From positions 1 to 30,340 of the forward strand of contig WLHY01000002.1 in the NCBI GenBank assembly GCA_009702465.1: 30,340 nucleotides of DNA. Reading direction: 5' to 3'. Of this stretch, positions 1 to 11,683 are shown one piece after another. The translations under genes and the position numbers were made by a program. Origin of the DNA: Actinomycetota bacterium. GTDB lineage: Bacteria; Actinomycetota; Actinomycetes; Nanopelagicales; Nanopelagicaceae. Every line of letters begins with the position of its first letter. Position 1 is the stretch's first letter. The notes beneath the pieces were generated by a model that saw only the letters and a program-made list of their open reading frames with translations, searched no databases and was not told the DNA's origin.

Positions 1-311
1 ACCTCGAACATGGTATCGATCCAACTCCACTACGCAAGAAGATTGCCGACATCACAGATCTAATTGCAAAGGAGGTTGATGACACAGCTGAATTAACTGG
101 AGATCAGAAGCGATCGGTTATTACCTCCGGTCTATCCCGCTCAGATACCTCCTCATTACCAAGACAGGAGTTGATCGCTCTCATACAATCCCTTACTGAC
201 CAGATGCGCGCTGCCGCCGCTGAACTGGCTTTCGAAGTTGCAGCTCGACTGCGTGATGAGATCAGAGAGTTAAAAAAGGAGTTAAGGGGCATGGAGGAGG
301 CGGGTAATTAA
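1..311 (+). CDS. uvrB: UvrABC system protein B, C-terminal end (partial)
   Basis: This is the 3' end of a gene that enters from the left; the frame is open from base 3 and stops at TAA 309-311. The roughly 102 residues seen begin [17 protein letters not shown], the usual tail after the UvrB helicase core, and end in a UVR domain (about [20 protein letters not shown] through [18 protein letters not shown]). In the family this C-terminal helical hairpin contacts UvrC during nucleotide excision repair. The helicase motifs lie outside the window. The stop overlaps the uvrA start by one base (TAATG), so the two are probably translationally coupled. The uvrB-uvrA-uvrC order supports the call. Confidence 0.93.
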   Translation, partial: LEHGIDPTPLRKKIADITDLIAKEVDDTAELTGDQKRSVITSGLSRSDTSSLPRQELIALIQSLTDQMRAAAAELAFEVAARLRDEIRELKKELRGMEEAGN

Positions 312-3151
312 TGAATGATCGATTAATAATCCGTGGTGCCCGCGAACATAACTTAAAAAATGTATCGCTAGATTTACCACGTAATTCACTTATTGTTTTT
401 ACGGGATTATCTGGTTCCGGCAAATCCTCATTGGCGTTTGACACTATCTTCGCTGAAGGACAACGTAGATATGTAGAGTCCTTATCCGCTTATGCCCGTC
501 AATTCTTAGGTCAGATGGATAAGCCAGATGTTGATTTTATTGAAGGCTTATCACCGGCGGTATCGATTGATCAGAAATCTACAAATAGAAATCCTCGCTC
601 TACGGTAGGAACAATCACTGAGGTCTACGATTACCTTCGCTTGCTTTTTGCCAGAGCGGGCAAGCCGCACTGTCCTAATTGTGGAAAAGAGATAGCTAGA
701 CAAACACCACAAAATATTGTTGACCAGATTTTGCAGATGTCAGCCGGAAGTAAATTTCAAGTCCTGGCACCTGTTATTCGCGCCCGAAAGGGTGAGTTTG
801 TAGACCTCTTTAAGGATTTTACAACTCAAGGCTACGCCCGAGTAAGAGTTGATGGCACAGTCTATGCAATTGCCGAAGTGCCAAAATTAAAGAAACAAGA
901 GAAGCATACAATCGAGGTAGTTGTTGACCGATTATCTGTGAAGCCGGAGAGTAAATCTCGCATCACCGATTCGATTGAAACCGCATTGCGATTGGCAGGC
1001 GGCCTAGTAGTTTTAGATTTTGTAGATTTAAAGGTTGGTTCACCAGATAAAGAGCGTAGTTATAGCGAACATATGGCGTGTGCCGATTGCGAACTTTCCT
1101 TTGAAGAGCTCGAACCGAGATCCTTTTCATTTAACTCACCATTTGGCGCATGTGCCGAGTGCGGGGGAATTGGAACCAAACTGGAGGTTGATGAGGAGTT
1201 AGTAATTCCTGATGATTCAATCTCGATTTACGAAGGAGCGATCGCGCCTTGGTCCAGTGGTAATGTCAATGAGTATTTTCAAAGGTTGCTTCAAGGATTA
1301 GCGACAGATGTGAAGTTCTCACTTGATACGCCATGGAAAAAACTACCTGAAAAAGCTAGAGAAGCAATCATTAATGGTTATGAGTATGAAGTTCATGTGA
1401 AGTACAAAAACAGATATGGCCGCGTGCGAGATTATTCAACTGGCTTTGAGGGAGTAGCACCGTTTATTCGCCGAAAGCATCTAGAAACAGATAGTGATTT
1501 CAGTCGAAGTAAATATGAAGCCTACATGCGTGAGACTCCATGCCCTGCTTGCAATGGGGCGAGGCTAAAACCAGAGGTGTTAGCGGTGACAATTGGAGAG
1601 AAAAATATTGCACAAATTTGCGAGCTTTCAATCGCAGAGTGTGCTAAATTTTTAAAGAGTATTTCGCTTAATGCTAGACAGAAGCAGATTGCAGAACGGG
1701 TTTTAAAAGAGGTACACGCGCGGTTAGGTTTTCTACTTGATGTTGGACTTGATTACTTATCATTGGCTAGGCCGGCTGCGACGCTATCCGGTGGTGAAGC
1801 TCAACGAATTAGATTAGCAACCCAGATAGGTTCTGGCTTAACTGGCGTGCTTTATGTTTTAGATGAGCCAAGCATTGGTTTGCACCAAAGAGATAATCGT
1901 AAATTGATTGAAACTTTAACTAGATTGCGTGATTTAGGAAATACTTTAATCGTTGTAGAACATGATGAGGACACAATTCGAACCGCTGATTGGATTGTAG
2001 ATATTGGACCAGGGGCGGGAGAACATGGCGGAGAGGTTGTCTCATCTGGTTCTTACGAAGATTTGATTAAAGCGAAAGGTTCAATCACGGGTGCATATTT
2101 AGCTGGCCGAAGTGTTATTGAGATTCCTAAAAAACGACGTCCAATTAATGAAAAAAAGGTAATTACGGTTAAGGCTGCAAAAGAGAATAATCTACAAAAT
2201 ATTGATGTCTCCTTTCCGCTTGCAGCATTTGTGGCGGTGACAGGAGTTTCAGGTTCTGGTAAATCAACATTAGTTAATGACATTCTCTACTCAGTAATGG
2301 CAAATAAATTAAATGGTGCAACTATTGTTCCAGGCAGACATCGCACCGTTACGGGATTAGATCAATTGGATAAGGTTGTACATGTTGATCAATCACCTAT
2401 TGGTCGAACTCCGCGATCCAACCCGGCTACCTATACCGGTGTTTTCGATAAGGTGCGCGCCTTATTTGCTGAAACTAGTGAAGCTAAGGTGCGGGGATAT
2501 CAACAAGGAAGATTCTCCTTTAATGTAAAAGGTGGACGGTGCGAAAATTGTTCAGGTGATGGCACAATCACAATCGAGATGAATTTCTTGCCAGATGTCT
2601 ATGTTCCATGCGAGGTATGCCATGGGGCTAGGTACAACCGAGAAACCCTGGAAGTTCATTACAAAGGTAAAACTATTGCCCAAGTTTTAGATATGCCGAT
2701 TGAAGAGGCAAATAAATTCTTTGAATCTGTTCCGGCGATCGCTCGCTTTTTAAAGACCTTGAGTGATGTGGGATTAGGTTATGTGCGGCTTGGTCAATCA
2801 GCACCAACTTTATCTGGCGGTGAGGCGCAACGAGTCAAGCTTGCTACTGAACTTCAGCGCAGATCGACTGGTCGCACTATCTATGTTTTAGATGAGCCAA
2901 CAACTGGATTGCACTTTGAGGATGTGCGAAAGTTACTGTTGGTTCTAAATCGTTTAGTAGATACTGGAAATACCGTAATTGTGATTGAACACAACCTTGA
3001 TGTGATCAAGTCTGCGGATTGGATCATTGATCTTGGACCTGAAGGCGGATCTGGTGGTGGTTTAGTTGTGGCCGAAGGGCGTCCTGAAGAGGTGGCTAAG
3101 AATTCAAAGAGTTATACCGGAAAGTATTTAGCTGAAGCTTTAGCGAAGTAA
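311..3151 (+). CDS. uvrA: Excinuclease ABC subunit A (UvrA)
   Basis: UvrA is the damage-scanning ATPase of nucleotide excision repair; it loads UvrB on lesions as a UvrA2-UvrB complex in the cytoplasm. The 946-residue length is normal. Visible parts in order: first Walker [10 protein letters not shown] (residues 32-40), a CPNC motif near residue 120 followed by the CADC...CAEC zinc module, first ABC signature [12 protein letters not shown] followed by the Walker B VLDEPS, second Walker [10 protein letters not shown] (near 643-651), second zinc module CENC...CEVC, and second signature [12 protein letters not shown] with [10 protein letters not shown]. All key residues look intact. The ATG shares one base with the uvrB stop and has a purine-rich GGAGGAGG about ten bases upstream. 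uvrC follows after 4 nt. Confidence 0.98.
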   Translation: MNDRLIIRGAREHNLKNVSLDLPRNSLIVFTGLSGSGKSSLAFDTIFAEGQRRYVESLSAYARQFLGQMDKPDVDFIEGLSPAVSIDQKSTNRNPRSTVGTITEVYDYLRLLFARAGKPHCPNCGKEIARQTPQNIVDQILQMSAGSKFQVLAPVIRARKGEFVDLFKDFTTQGYARVRVDGTVYAIAEVPKLKKQEKHTIEVVVDRLSVKPESKSRITDSIETALRLAGGLVVLDFVDLKVGSPDKERSYSEHMACADCELSFEELEPRSFSFNSPFGACAECGGIGTKLEVDEELVIPDDSISIYEGAIAPWSSGNVNEYFQRLLQGLATDVKFSLDTPWKKLPEKAREAIINGYEYEVHVKYKNRYGRVRDYSTGFEGVAPFIRRKHLETDSDFSRSKYEAYMRETPCPACNGARLKPEVLAVTIGEKNIAQICELSIAECAKFLKSISLNARQKQIAERVLKEVHARLGFLLDVGLDYLSLARPAATLSGGEAQRIRLATQIGSGLTGVLYVLDEPSIGLHQRDNRKLIETLTRLRDLGNTLIVVEHDEDTIRTADWIVDIGPGAGEHGGEVVSSGSYEDLIKAKGSITGAYLAGRSVIEIPKKRRPINEKKVITVKAAKENNLQNIDVSFPLAAFVAVTGVSGSGKSTLVNDILYSVMANKLNGATIVPGRHRTVTGLDQLDKVVHVDQSPIGRTPRSNPATYTGVFDKVRALFAETSEAKVRGYQQGRFSFNVKGGRCENCSGDGTITIEMNFLPDVYVPCEVCHGARYNRETLEVHYKGKTIAQVLDMPIEEANKFFESVPAIARFLKTLSDVGLGYVRLGQSAPTLSGGEAQRVKLATELQRRSTGRTIYVLDEPTTGLHFEDVRKLLLVLNRLVDTGNTVIVIEHNLDVIKSADWIIDLGPEGGSGGGLVVAEGRPEEVAKNSKSYTGKYLAEALAK

Positions 3152-3155
3152 AAAA

Positions 3156-5069
3156 ATGGCAGATCCACAAAGTTATCGCCCAAGCAACCTGCCAAGTGAC
3201 CCAGGTGTATATCGATTCTTTGATAAGGATGACAAGGTCATTTATGTAGGAAAAGCAAAAAATATAAAGAATCGTTTGAACTCTTACTTTGGCAGCAATC
3301 TGCAGGTAAAAACCAGAAGAATGGTGCACACCGCAGTAAGAGTGGATTGGACCTTGGTTAAAACAGAGGTAGAAGCCCTACAACTGGAGTTCACTTGGAT
3401 AAAGCAGTACAACCCAGATTTTAATGTTCAGTTTAAGGATGATAAGTCTTACCCCTTCTTAGCTATTGATTTAGATGCGAAATTTCCACGGTTATTTATC
3501 TCGCGAGCAAGGAAGGTCAAAGGGGTTAGATACTTCGGCCCATACTCGCATGCTTGGGCATTGCGTAGTACCTATGAGACATTAATAAAGATATATCCAA
3601 TCAGAAGCTGTACGGAGGCAAACTTTAAAACTGCCCAACGAAACAAACGGCAGTGTTTATTGGGAGATATCGGAAAGTGTGCCGCTCCATGTGTTGAATG
3701 GATAAGCGAGAGTGATCATAAGAAAATGGCCAATAATCTGGTGACATTTTTAGAGAAATCACCGGAGGAGATTGCAACTCGAGTCGAATCAGAGATGTTG
3801 GCGGCCTCGGGTAACGAGGAGTTTGAAAAAGCGGCTCGGCTGCGTGATCAATTAGGTGCGATAAATAAAGCCTTTGAATCTACCGATCGATTCTTAAATG
3901 AAAAAATAGATGCTGATGTACTTGCAATTCACGAGGATATTACTCATGCCTCGCTCTCTCAATTCATAATTAAATCTGGACGAATCACCGGTTCACGCTC
4001 TTGGATAATTGATAGAGTAAATATTCTTGAAGATCAATCAATAATCTCTGCCATGCTCGGAAAAATTTATGATGAGGTAATTCCACCAGCAGAGATCCTG
4101 GTTGATCAATTACCTCCGGATAGCGTCGAGCTAGCGCAATGGTTGACTCAGAAAAAGGGCGCAACGGTGACTCTTCTTCAGCCGCAGCGGGGCGAAAAGG
4201 TTGAGATCGTTGAGATGGTCAAACGAAATGCCCATCAAGCTTTAATTCAATATTTGAGCAAACGAGCCAATGATGCGGCTGTAAGTGGAAATGCATTGAC
4301 GCAGATAAGTGAGTATCTAGAATTAGCGGAGTTACCACTTCGTATCGAATGTTTTGATATTTCAAATATTCAAGGGACCAATATGGTGGCATCGATGGTA
4401 GTTTTCGAGGATGGGCAGGCTAAGAAGAGTGATTATCGAAGATTCTCTCTAAATGATGAGGATGGATTTGATGACACCAGAGCAATCCATCATGTCATTA
4501 CCCGTCGATTTAAAAGGTATTTAGCGGAGAAGGATATTGATCAGGTACAGGCCGATATTGATGGCGCACCAAAACCACGTTTTGCTTATCCACCACAACT
4601 AGTAATTGTTGACGGGGGTAAGGGTCAAGTAAATGCCGCAGCCAGAGCTTTTCAAGAGTTAGGAATAACTGATGTGGCGTTGGTTGGATTAGCGAAGCGA
4701 TTAGAAGAGGTTTACCTGCCAAATACCTCTGAACCAATAATCTTTCCACGTCATAGTGAAGCGCTCTATCTATTTCAACGTATCCGTGATGAAGCGCATA
4801 GATTTGCAATTACCTTTCATAGAAGTAAGAGATCAAAGATGATGTTGGAGTCACTTCTAGATGAGGTGCCAGGGCTTGGACAAAGCCGCAGTAGATCACT
4901 TTTGGAAAGTTTTGGATCAGTTACCGCCTTACGAAAAGCTTCAGTAGCTGAGTTGGCGGCGGTACCTGGGATTGGCGAGAAAATGGCGCAGAGCATTTTC
5001 CAGATGCTAGAAACCGCCTTTGTAACCCAAGGCGTAGATCTGCAAACAGGTGAGATTTTAGATGCTTGA
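3156..5069 (+). CDS. uvrC: Excinuclease ABC subunit C (UvrC)
   Basis: UvrC is the dual-incision endonuclease of nucleotide excision repair. The 637 residues show the full family architecture. An N-terminal GIY-YIG nuclease (GVYRFF from residue 17, IYVGKAKNIKNRLNSYF 29-45) makes the 3' cut. A UVR motif follows near 205-230 (NEEFEKAARLRDQLGAI), which pairs with UvrB. Next is the RNase H-like domain for the 5' cut, with FDISNIQG, LVIVDGGKGQ and the RDEAHRFAI histidine. A C-terminal helix-hairpin-helix pair (VPGLGQSRSRSLLESFG and VPGIGEKMAQSIF, about 569-622) completes it. It starts 4 nt after uvrA, so it is very likely in the same operon. Confidence 0.98.
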   Translation: MADPQSYRPSNLPSDPGVYRFFDKDDKVIYVGKAKNIKNRLNSYFGSNLQVKTRRMVHTAVRVDWTLVKTEVEALQLEFTWIKQYNPDFNVQFKDDKSYPFLAIDLDAKFPRLFISRARKVKGVRYFGPYSHAWALRSTYETLIKIYPIRSCTEANFKTAQRNKRQCLLGDIGKCAAPCVEWISESDHKKMANNLVTFLEKSPEEIATRVESEMLAASGNEEFEKAARLRDQLGAINKAFESTDRFLNEKIDADVLAIHEDITHASLSQFIIKSGRITGSRSWIIDRVNILEDQSIISAMLGKIYDEVIPPAEILVDQLPPDSVELAQWLTQKKGATVTLLQPQRGEKVEIVEMVKRNAHQALIQYLSKRANDAAVSGNALTQISEYLELAELPLRIECFDISNIQGTNMVASMVVFEDGQAKKSDYRRFSLNDEDGFDDTRAIHHVITRRFKRYLAEKDIDQVQADIDGAPKPRFAYPPQLVIVDGGKGQVNAAARAFQELGITDVALVGLAKRLEEVYLPNTSEPIIFPRHSEALYLFQRIRDEAHRFAITFHRSKRSKMMLESLLDEVPGLGQSRSRSLLESFGSVTALRKASVAELAAVPGIGEKMAQSIFQMLETAFVTQGVDLQTGEILDA

Positions 5070-5090
5070 CATATCTAGCATGATGTCACC

Positions 5091-5969
5091 ATGAAGAGTG
5101 ATACCGAACTTTTAATCATCACCGGCATGAGTGGTGCTGGACGATCAACTGTTGCGCATTCACTTGAAGATTTAGGTTGGTATGTAGTTGATAATCTTCC
5201 GCCAGCCTTGTTAGCCAATTTGATTGATTTAGTTGAGGGATCGGTTAAGCAGATAGCGGTCGTTATCGACGTTCGGGGTCGAGCATTTTTCGATGATCTA
5301 ACCCTTTCTCTGGCTGAAATTGGTGAACAAGGAGTTGGTCGCAAGATTTTATTTGTTGATGCTAGCGATGAGGCATTAGTGAGGCGGTTTGAATCAACAA
5401 GAAGACCACATCCTTTACAAGCGACTGATCGAATATTGGATGGCATTGGCAAGGAGCGTTCAAGGTTGCGTGAGATACGCGAAAGCGCAGATTTGATTAT
5501 TGATTCCTCCTCTTTAAATATTCATCAACTTGAGAAGAAGATAGCTGATTACTTTCATGAGGATAACTCCGTGGATCTGCAGGTGAATATCCTCTCCTTT
5601 GGCTACAAATATGGAATTCCAGTAGATGCCGATCTAGTTGTTGATTGTCGCTTCATAGCAAATCCTCACTGGGATCCTGAGTTAAGACCGATGTCTGGGT
5701 TAGATAAACCGGTAAGTGATGCGGTTTTAAACTCGGCAAATGTGCAGGAGTTCCTGACTCGTTATCAATCACTCTTTGAAACTATGGCAACTGGTTTTAT
5801 CGAGGAGGGCAGGAAGTACCTAACTTTGGCCATTGGATGCACCGGTGGTAAACATCGATCAGTCGCCATTACACAGGAGTTAAATTTACGCCTAACATCA
5901 AGTAATTCAATGTCGGCTAAGCACATACAAAGTAAAGCTTTGCATCGTGATCTAGGTAGAGAGATTTAA
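5091..5969 (+). CDS. rapZ: RapZ family nucleotide-binding protein (YvcJ-like RNase adapter)
   Basis: This 292-residue protein has the RapZ/YvcJ layout: an N-terminal P-loop GMSGAGRST (12-20) followed by LEDLGWYVVDNLPP, and a C-terminal domain ending in IGCTGGKHRSV. In E. coli RapZ senses glucosamine-6-phosphate and guides RNase E to GlmZ RNA; in actinobacteria the role is not settled, so only family membership is firm. Arg in place of the usual Walker A Lys is normal for actinobacterial members. It opens the rapZ-yvcK-whiA trio conserved across Gram-positives. The spacing to uvrC is 21 nt and no clear Shine-Dalgarno sequence is visible. A five-codon mini-ORF (5080-5094) ends on the rapZ ATG. 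Confidence 0.93.
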   Translation: MKSDTELLIITGMSGAGRSTVAHSLEDLGWYVVDNLPPALLANLIDLVEGSVKQIAVVIDVRGRAFFDDLTLSLAEIGEQGVGRKILFVDASDEALVRRFESTRRPHPLQATDRILDGIGKERSRLREIRESADLIIDSSSLNIHQLEKKIADYFHEDNSVDLQVNILSFGYKYGIPVDADLVVDCRFIANPHWDPELRPMSGLDKPVSDAVLNSANVQEFLTRYQSLFETMATGFIEEGRKYLTLAIGCTGGKHRSVAITQELNLRLTSSNSMSAKHIQSKALHRDLGREI

Positions 5970-5971
5970 CC

Positions 5972-6922
5972 TTGCCACTTACAAATCAAAAGGTTGTTTG
6001 TTTAGGTGGTGGGCATGGATTAGCCGCAACATTATCTGCAATGCGGGATCTAACAAATGAGGTGACCGCCATTGTCACTGTTGCTGATAATGGCGGATCT
6101 TCGGGCAGATTACGAAGTGAGTTCAATTCACTTCCACCCGGTGATTTACGAATGGCACTTGCCGCTCTTTGCAGCGATGATGATTGGGGCAGGAGTTGGG
6201 CAGAGATAATGCAGTATCGGTTCACCAGTGATGGTCCAATGGATAACCATGCAATTGGAAATTTACTGCTCACCGCTTTGTGGGATAGAGATGGTGATCC
6301 GGTAAAAGGTTTAGCTCGAGTTGGCGATTTACTGCAAGTAGTGGGAAGGGTTTTACCAATGGCACTCGAGCCTTTGGATATTGAAGCCACATTCAATCTA
6401 AAAGGTGAAATGAAAACTGTGCAGGGACAAATAGAGGTTGCAGCAGCAAGAGGTGAGGTTTCCCAACTTCGCATAATTCCTTCCAAACCAAAAGCTACAC
6501 CAGAAGCTATCACTGCATTAAGAGAGGCTGATTGGATCACTGTAGGTCCTGGTTCTTGGCTTTCAAGTGTGATGCCACATTTTCTTTTAGAGGAACAGGC
6601 TGATGCGATCAACAGCGCAAAGGCTAAGAAAATTTTGATCTTTAATCTGCCTGATCCAACAACAACGGAGGAGTATGCAGATTTGTCTTTAACTGATCAT
6701 CTGCAATTTGTGTTGAAACATCTGCCAAATTTAAAGTTTGATTACGCCCTTGTCGATCAAAGCATTAATACCAATAACTCAGCATTTGAAAGATTAGTTC
6801 AATCCTGCGGTGGTCAGGTTGTTGCCTTTGACTTAGCAGAAAATCAACAAACATTCCACCATGATTCGAAGAAATTATCTTTAGCTATCCGCCACATTTT
6901 GCAAGAGAATCTGCTTAGATAA
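5972..6922 (+). CDS. yvcK: YvcK/CofD-like gluconeogenesis factor
   Basis: The 316-residue protein opens with [21 protein letters not shown], the glycine-rich nucleotide-binding loop of the CofD/YvcK fold, followed by [14 protein letters not shown] and [12 protein letters not shown]. Family members such as B. subtilis YvcK and mycobacterial CuvA bind UDP-sugars and affect cell-wall synthesis and growth on gluconeogenic carbon; the exact activity here is inferred from the family. The start is TTG at 5972, two bases after the rapZ stop. No ATG or GTG upstream of the GGGHG loop gives a sensible length, and a purine stretch (GGTAGAGAG, 5956-5964) precedes it. Position between rapZ and whiA is the conserved one. 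Confidence 0.93.
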   Translation: MPLTNQKVVCLGGGHGLAATLSAMRDLTNEVTAIVTVADNGGSSGRLRSEFNSLPPGDLRMALAALCSDDDWGRSWAEIMQYRFTSDGPMDNHAIGNLLLTALWDRDGDPVKGLARVGDLLQVVGRVLPMALEPLDIEATFNLKGEMKTVQGQIEVAAARGEVSQLRIIPSKPKATPEAITALREADWITVGPGSWLSSVMPHFLLEEQADAINSAKAKKILIFNLPDPTTTEEYADLSLTDHLQFVLKHLPNLKFDYALVDQSINTNNSAFERLVQSCGGQVVAFDLAENQQTFHHDSKKLSLAIRHILQENLLR

Positions 6923-6926
6923 TCTC

Positions 6927-7904
6927 ATGGCGATGACTGAAGCGGTGAAGGATGAGCTGAGCAGACTCTCTGTAACAAAACCATGTTGCCGCAAAGCGGA
7001 GGTCTCTGCATTACTGCGGTTTGCCGGAGGTTTACATATCTCTGCGGGAAAGATAAATATTGAGGTTGAGCTAGATACTGCACAGGTTGCCCGCAGATTG
7101 CGTAAAGATATCGCAGAGGTTTTCGGACATGAAAGTGAGTTATCAGTTGTTTCTGCTAGCGGTATTCGTAAAGGAAGCAGATACATTGTTCGGGTACTTG
7201 CTGATGGTGATGCCCTTGCCAGACAAACAGGTTTAGTAGATTCAAACAATCGACCAATTAGAGGTTTGCCACCTCAGGTGGTCTCCGCTGCAATTTGCGA
7301 TTCAGAGGCGGCTTGGCGAGGTGCTTTTCTTGCTCATGGTTCATTAACTGAACCTGGTAGATCATCAGCTCTCGAAATTACCTGCCCCGGGCCCGAGGCA
7401 GCACTTGCATTAGTAGGAGCCGCGCGCCGGTTAGGCATAACTGCAAAAGCGCGAGAGGTAAGAAATGTTGATCGAGTCGTTATTCGGGATGGCGATGCGA
7501 TCGGAGCATTGCTTACTCGATTAGGTGCTCACGAAACTGTTCTAGCTTGGGAAGAGCGCAGAATGCGTCGCGAGGTTCGTGCTACTGCAAATCGATTAGC
7601 AAACTTTGATGATGCAAATCTACGTAGATCGGCACGTGCGGCAGTTGCAGCATCTGCACGTGTGCAACGAGCGATGGAGATTCTTGGTCCGGCAATTCCT
7701 ATCCACCTAAAGGAGGCGGGGGAGTTACGAGTTAATCATGGGCAAGCCAGTCTGGAGGAGCTAGGTTCATTGGCCTCACCGCCGATGACAAAAGATGCCA
7801 TAGCTGGGCGTATAAGAAGATTATTGGCGATGGCTGATAAACGTGCGCGAGATCTTGGAATACCAGATACTGAAGCGAGTGTTAGTCCGGATCTACTGAA
7901 TTAA
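6927..7904 (+). CDS. whiA: WhiA DNA-binding transcriptional regulator
   Basis: WhiA is a sporulation and cell-division regulator in Streptomyces, where it acts with WhiB, and a division-linked DNA-binding protein in non-sporulating Gram-positives. The 325 residues show the family N-terminus (AVKDELSRL, then the [20 protein letters not shown] segment), the degenerate LAGLIDADG-like core and a C-terminal helix-turn-helix region ([43 protein letters not shown]). It is not a homing endonuclease: it sits intact in its conserved locus. Two Met codons are possible (6927 and 6933); I kept the first, 4 nt after yvcK. No strong Shine-Dalgarno sequence is visible. Confidence 0.95.
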   Translation: MAMTEAVKDELSRLSVTKPCCRKAEVSALLRFAGGLHISAGKINIEVELDTAQVARRLRKDIAEVFGHESELSVVSASGIRKGSRYIVRVLADGDALARQTGLVDSNNRPIRGLPPQVVSAAICDSEAAWRGAFLAHGSLTEPGRSSALEITCPGPEAALALVGAARRLGITAKAREVRNVDRVVIRDGDAIGALLTRLGAHETVLAWEERRMRREVRATANRLANFDDANLRRSARAAVAASARVQRAMEILGPAIPIHLKEAGELRVNHGQASLEELGSLASPPMTKDAIAGRIRRLLAMADKRARDLGIPDTEASVSPDLLN

Positions 7905-7995
7905 TTCAGCTCCGTCTGGCTGATAAGATCGCCTCTTCACAATGCAGTGAGTTGAAGTTCACCATCTTTCGTAAAGTAAATAAATGGGGTATTAA

Positions 7996-8997
<1,002 letters not shown>

Positions 8998-9003
8998 ATT
9001 TTA

Positions 9004-10203
9004 ATGAGCGTAAAAGATCTCAATGATTTAAATTTGAACTCCGCAAGAGTGATCTTGCGGTGTGATTTAAATGTTCCAATTAAAAATGGAGAGATAGTGG
9101 ATGATGGTCGAATTGTGGCCTCGCTTCCAACAATCAGGAGGTTGTTAGCTGCAAATTGTTCAATTGTGATCATCGCTCACTTAGGTAGACCTAAAGGGGT
9201 TGCCTCGGCAGAACTTTCACTGGCTCCGGTTGCAAAGAGATTATCAAACTTACTTGATACGCCAGTTGAGTTCAATGGCCAAATTCGTGGTCAGGCAGAA
9301 AATGCTAAAGCCTTAAAATCCAAGCAGATTCTGCTTCTTGAAAATATCAGATTTGAAGAGTCAGAAACTAGCAAGGATGAAAAGCTTCGCGAAGCATTAG
9401 CTAAAGAGTTAAGTACATATGGTGATCTTTACATTGGTGATGGATTTGGTGCTGTGCACCGAAAACATGCATCGGTATATGAATTAGCAAAAATGCTACC
9501 AAATGCAGCGGGCGATCTTGTTTCAGCTGAGATTAAGGTGCTTGAAAGATTAACAGATCGGCCTGCACGTCCATATGGCGTAGTTCTTGGTGGCGCTAAG
9601 GTTTCAGACAAGATTGCGGTTATTTCAAATCTTCTAAACAAAGTTGATTTAATTGCGATTGGTGGTGGAATGGTTTTTACCTTCTTAGCAGCGCAGGGAA
9701 AGGAGATTGGAAAATCTCTAGTTGAGCCTGATCTATTTCCAGTTGTTAGCGAGCTTCTCGAGCGGGCTAAATCTTTAGGAGTAAAAATCCTTCTTCCAAC
9801 CGATATCTTTGTGGGTGCTGAATTCTCCGACAAAGCGGTTGCAAAATTGGTATCTGTAGATGCCATTCCATCTGATCAAATGGGTTTGGATATTGGTGAG
9901 AAGAGTGCGCAGGAGTTTGCTCGCGAGATAGTCAAATGTAAAACTGTTTTTTGGAATGGGCCAATGGGAGTGTTTGAGTTTGCCAATTTCTCAAATGGAA
10001 CCAAGGTAGTTGCGCAGGCATTAACAGAGGTTTCTGGTTTATCTGTTGTTGGCGGTGGCGACTCGGCCTCGGCGGTTCGACAATTAGGCTTCAAAGAGAG
10101 CTCCTTTGGTTATATTTCAACTGGTGGTGGCGCCTCACTCGAGTACTTAGAAGGTAAAGAGCTACCAGGTCTAGTTGCATTAAGTCAGGGGAGAGATGCG
10201 TAA
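9004..10203 (+). CDS. pgk: Phosphoglycerate kinase
   Basis: Phosphoglycerate kinase makes ATP from 1,3-bisphosphoglycerate. The 399 residues match the bacterial monomeric enzyme. The substrate-binding N-terminal part shows [14 protein letters not shown] and the [10 protein letters not shown] loop. The C-terminal nucleotide-binding part shows [22 protein letters not shown] and the [13 protein letters not shown] phosphate loop, ending in [19 protein letters not shown]. The coding end overlaps tpiA by 8 nt (ATGCGTAA), so the two are almost certainly co-translated. gap lies 6 nt upstream. Confidence 0.98.
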   Translation: MSVKDLNDLNLNSARVILRCDLNVPIKNGEIVDDGRIVASLPTIRRLLAANCSIVIIAHLGRPKGVASAELSLAPVAKRLSNLLDTPVEFNGQIRGQAENAKALKSKQILLLENIRFEESETSKDEKLREALAKELSTYGDLYIGDGFGAVHRKHASVYELAKMLPNAAGDLVSAEIKVLERLTDRPARPYGVVLGGAKVSDKIAVISNLLNKVDLIAIGGGMVFTFLAAQGKEIGKSLVEPDLFPVVSELLERAKSLGVKILLPTDIFVGAEFSDKAVAKLVSVDAIPSDQMGLDIGEKSAQEFAREIVKCKTVFWNGPMGVFEFANFSNGTKVVAQALTEVSGLSVVGGGDSASAVRQLGFKESSFGYISTGGGASLEYLEGKELPGLVALSQGRDA

Positions 10204-10987
10204 GCCATTAATTGTGGGTAATTGGAAGATGAATTTGAACCATCTCGAAGCAATTGCAGTAACACAGAAATTGGCTTACTCCTTGGAGGATCGCGATCAT
10301 GATGCGGTTGAAGTTGTGGTGTTACCACCATTTACCGATCTGCGTTCTGTTCAAACTTTAGTTGATGGGGATCGATTGCGACTTACTTACGGTGCTCAAG
10401 ATATCTCTGCAGCCGCTTCAGGGGCTTACACAGGTGAGATCTCCGGATCAATGCTGGCAAAGATTGGTTGCACCTACGTGGTTATTGGCCATAGCGAGCG
10501 ACGTGCAAATCACAATGAGGATGATCTATTAATAAACAGTAAAATCAAAGCTGCATTAGCAAGTGAGCTAAAACCGATTCTTTGCATTGGTGAGGAGTTA
10601 ACAATTCGCGAATCCGGGGAACAGATTAATTATGTTTTGAATCAATTACGTGGCGCATTAAAGGGTTTCCATAAACCAGATTTAAAGAAAATTACTATTG
10701 CATATGAACCAGTATGGGCAATCGGCACTGGCAAAACAGCTACCCCTGAGGATGCTCAGGAGGTTTGTGGGGCGATAAGAAATGAACTACGAAAAATAGG
10801 TAGTGATGAGATCGCAGATAATTGTCGAATTCTCTATGGTGGTTCAGTTAAATCAATCAATATTCTCGAGATAATGCAAGAGGATGATGTAGATGGTGCT
10901 TTAGTTGGTGGCGCCTCACTTGACCCGGAGGAGTTTGCCCGAATCTGTAAGTTCCATCGCGTTCAAAGTATGCCAAAGGTCAGCTAG
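10196..10987 (+). CDS. tpiA: Triosephosphate isomerase
   Basis: This enzyme interconverts dihydroxyacetone phosphate and glyceraldehyde-3-phosphate. The 263-residue barrel carries all expected catalytic residues: Lys11 in GNWKMN, His99 in VIGHSERR and Glu171 in [12 protein letters not shown], plus the phosphate-binding YGGSVKSIN and VGGASL segments near the C-terminus. The ATG lies inside the end of pgk with an 8-nt overlap. It is the last gene of the gap-pgk-tpiA set; a 93-nt gap then precedes secG. Confidence 0.98.
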   Translation: MRKPLIVGNWKMNLNHLEAIAVTQKLAYSLEDRDHDAVEVVVLPPFTDLRSVQTLVDGDRLRLTYGAQDISAAASGAYTGEISGSMLAKIGCTYVVIGHSERRANHNEDDLLINSKIKAALASELKPILCIGEELTIRESGEQINYVLNQLRGALKGFHKPDLKKITIAYEPVWAIGTGKTATPEDAQEVCGAIRNELRKIGSDEIADNCRILYGGSVKSINILEIMQEDDVDGALVGGASLDPEEFARICKFHRVQSMPKVS

Positions 10988-11012
10988 ATCGAGCATTAAT
11001 GAGGCCAACAGC

Positions 11013-11037
11013 GTTGAGATCTAGTATCCTTCTCAAC
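11013..11037 (+). promoter_or_regulatory. Inverted repeat upstream of secG, possible promoter/operator
   Basis: In the 93-nt tpiA-secG gap, GTTGAGA (11013-11019) and TCTCAAC (11031-11037) form perfect 7-bp arms around an 11-nt spacer. The spacer contains TAGTAT (11022-11027), which resembles a -10 box. It could be an operator over a secG-rbpA promoter or simply a transcript hairpin at the end of tpiA. No U-tract follows, so it does not look like an intrinsic terminator. No good -35 box is seen at 16-18 nt. Confidence 0.3.
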
Positions 11038-11080
11038 CTGGGTATTTAAGTAAATCTCAATATATTACGAAGGTGAGTAA

Positions 11081-11308
11081 ATGGAATTAGGACTGTCAAT
11101 TCTGCTGATTCTTACTAGCGTGCTGATGATTGTTTTGGTTCTTCTGCACAAAGGAAAGGGTTCAGGCCTATCTGATCTCTTCGGTGGTGGCGTATCTTCA
11201 ACATATGGTGGTTCTTCTGTAGTAGAGAAGAACTTGGATCGAATAACAATTGTGGTTGGCGGCTTATGGCTAGCAACTGTGATCGCATTAAGTTTGTTGT
11301 TAAAGTAA
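11081..11308 (+). CDS. secG: Preprotein translocase subunit SecG
   Basis: SecG is a small inner-membrane partner of SecYE that aids protein export. The 75 residues show a first membrane helix (LGLSILLILTSVLMIVLVLL), the glycine- and serine-rich cytoplasmic loop HKGKGSGLSDLFGGG typical of SecG, and a second helix (ITIVVGGLWLATVIALSLLL) at the C-terminus. An AAGGTGAG Shine-Dalgarno sequence lies at 11070-11077. Position between tpiA and rbpA is typical of actinobacteria. Confidence 0.95.
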   Translation: MELGLSILLILTSVLMIVLVLLHKGKGSGLSDLFGGGVSSTYGGSSVVEKNLDRITIVVGGLWLATVIALSLLLK

Positions 11309-11341
11309 ATTAAATTCGCTTAAGGTAAAGAGGGAGTACAG

Positions 11342-11683
11342 ATGGCTGGTGGAAGTGCAATTAGAGGATCACGTGTTGGTGCTGGCCCAATGGGCGAGGC
11401 AGAACGCGGTGAGGCGATTGCACGTTTTCGCATCTCTTACTGGTGTGCAAATGGTCATGAGACCAAACCCTCCTTTGCCGAGGATGGCACAGTCGAGATA
11501 CCTGCTGAATGGGATTGTCCTAGATGCGGTTTCCCAGCTGGCAGAGACAAGAACAAGCCACCATTGCCGGTAAAAAATGAGCCTTACAAAACTCACTTAG
11601 CTTATGTAAAGGAAAGACGTACCGAGGCTGAAGCAACAAAGATTCTTGAAAATGCAATAAAAAAAATGCAAGGTGAAGATTAA
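11342..11683 (+). CDS. rbpA: RNA polymerase-binding protein RbpA
   Basis: RbpA is an actinobacteria-specific essential transcription factor that binds group 1/2 sigma factors and the RNA polymerase beta-prime side and stabilises open promoter complexes. The 113 residues show the N-terminal tail (GSAIRGSRVGAGPMGEAERGE), the core with a zinc-type set Cys35, His39, Cys59, Cys62 (WCANGHE ... DCPRCG), the proline-rich linker, and the C-terminal sigma-interaction helix (HLAYVKERRTEAEATKILENA). The ATG has AGGGAG about 5-6 nt upstream. Its stop overlaps the convergent pgi stop by 4 nt. This gene is the best single phylum marker here. Confidence 0.97.
   Translation: MAGGSAIRGSRVGAGPMGEAERGEAIARFRISYWCANGHETKPSFAEDGTVEIPAEWDCPRCGFPAGRDKNKPPLPVKNEPYKTHLAYVKERRTEAEATKILENAIKKMQGED

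Noticed and set aside
5986..6612. 208-codon open frame on the minus strand
   Set aside because: It lies wholly antisense to yvcK, has no recognisable family, is rich in Ser and Pro as expected from reverse reading, and would need yvcK to be wrong.
6927..7904. Homing endonuclease because of the LAGLIDADG-like core
   Set aside because: Length, N-terminus, C-terminal helix-turn-helix and locus are those of WhiA.
7896..7909. CTGAATTAATTCAG palindrome at the whiA stop as a terminator
   Set aside because: The stem is 5 bp and AT-rich and no T-tract follows; at most a weak hairpin.
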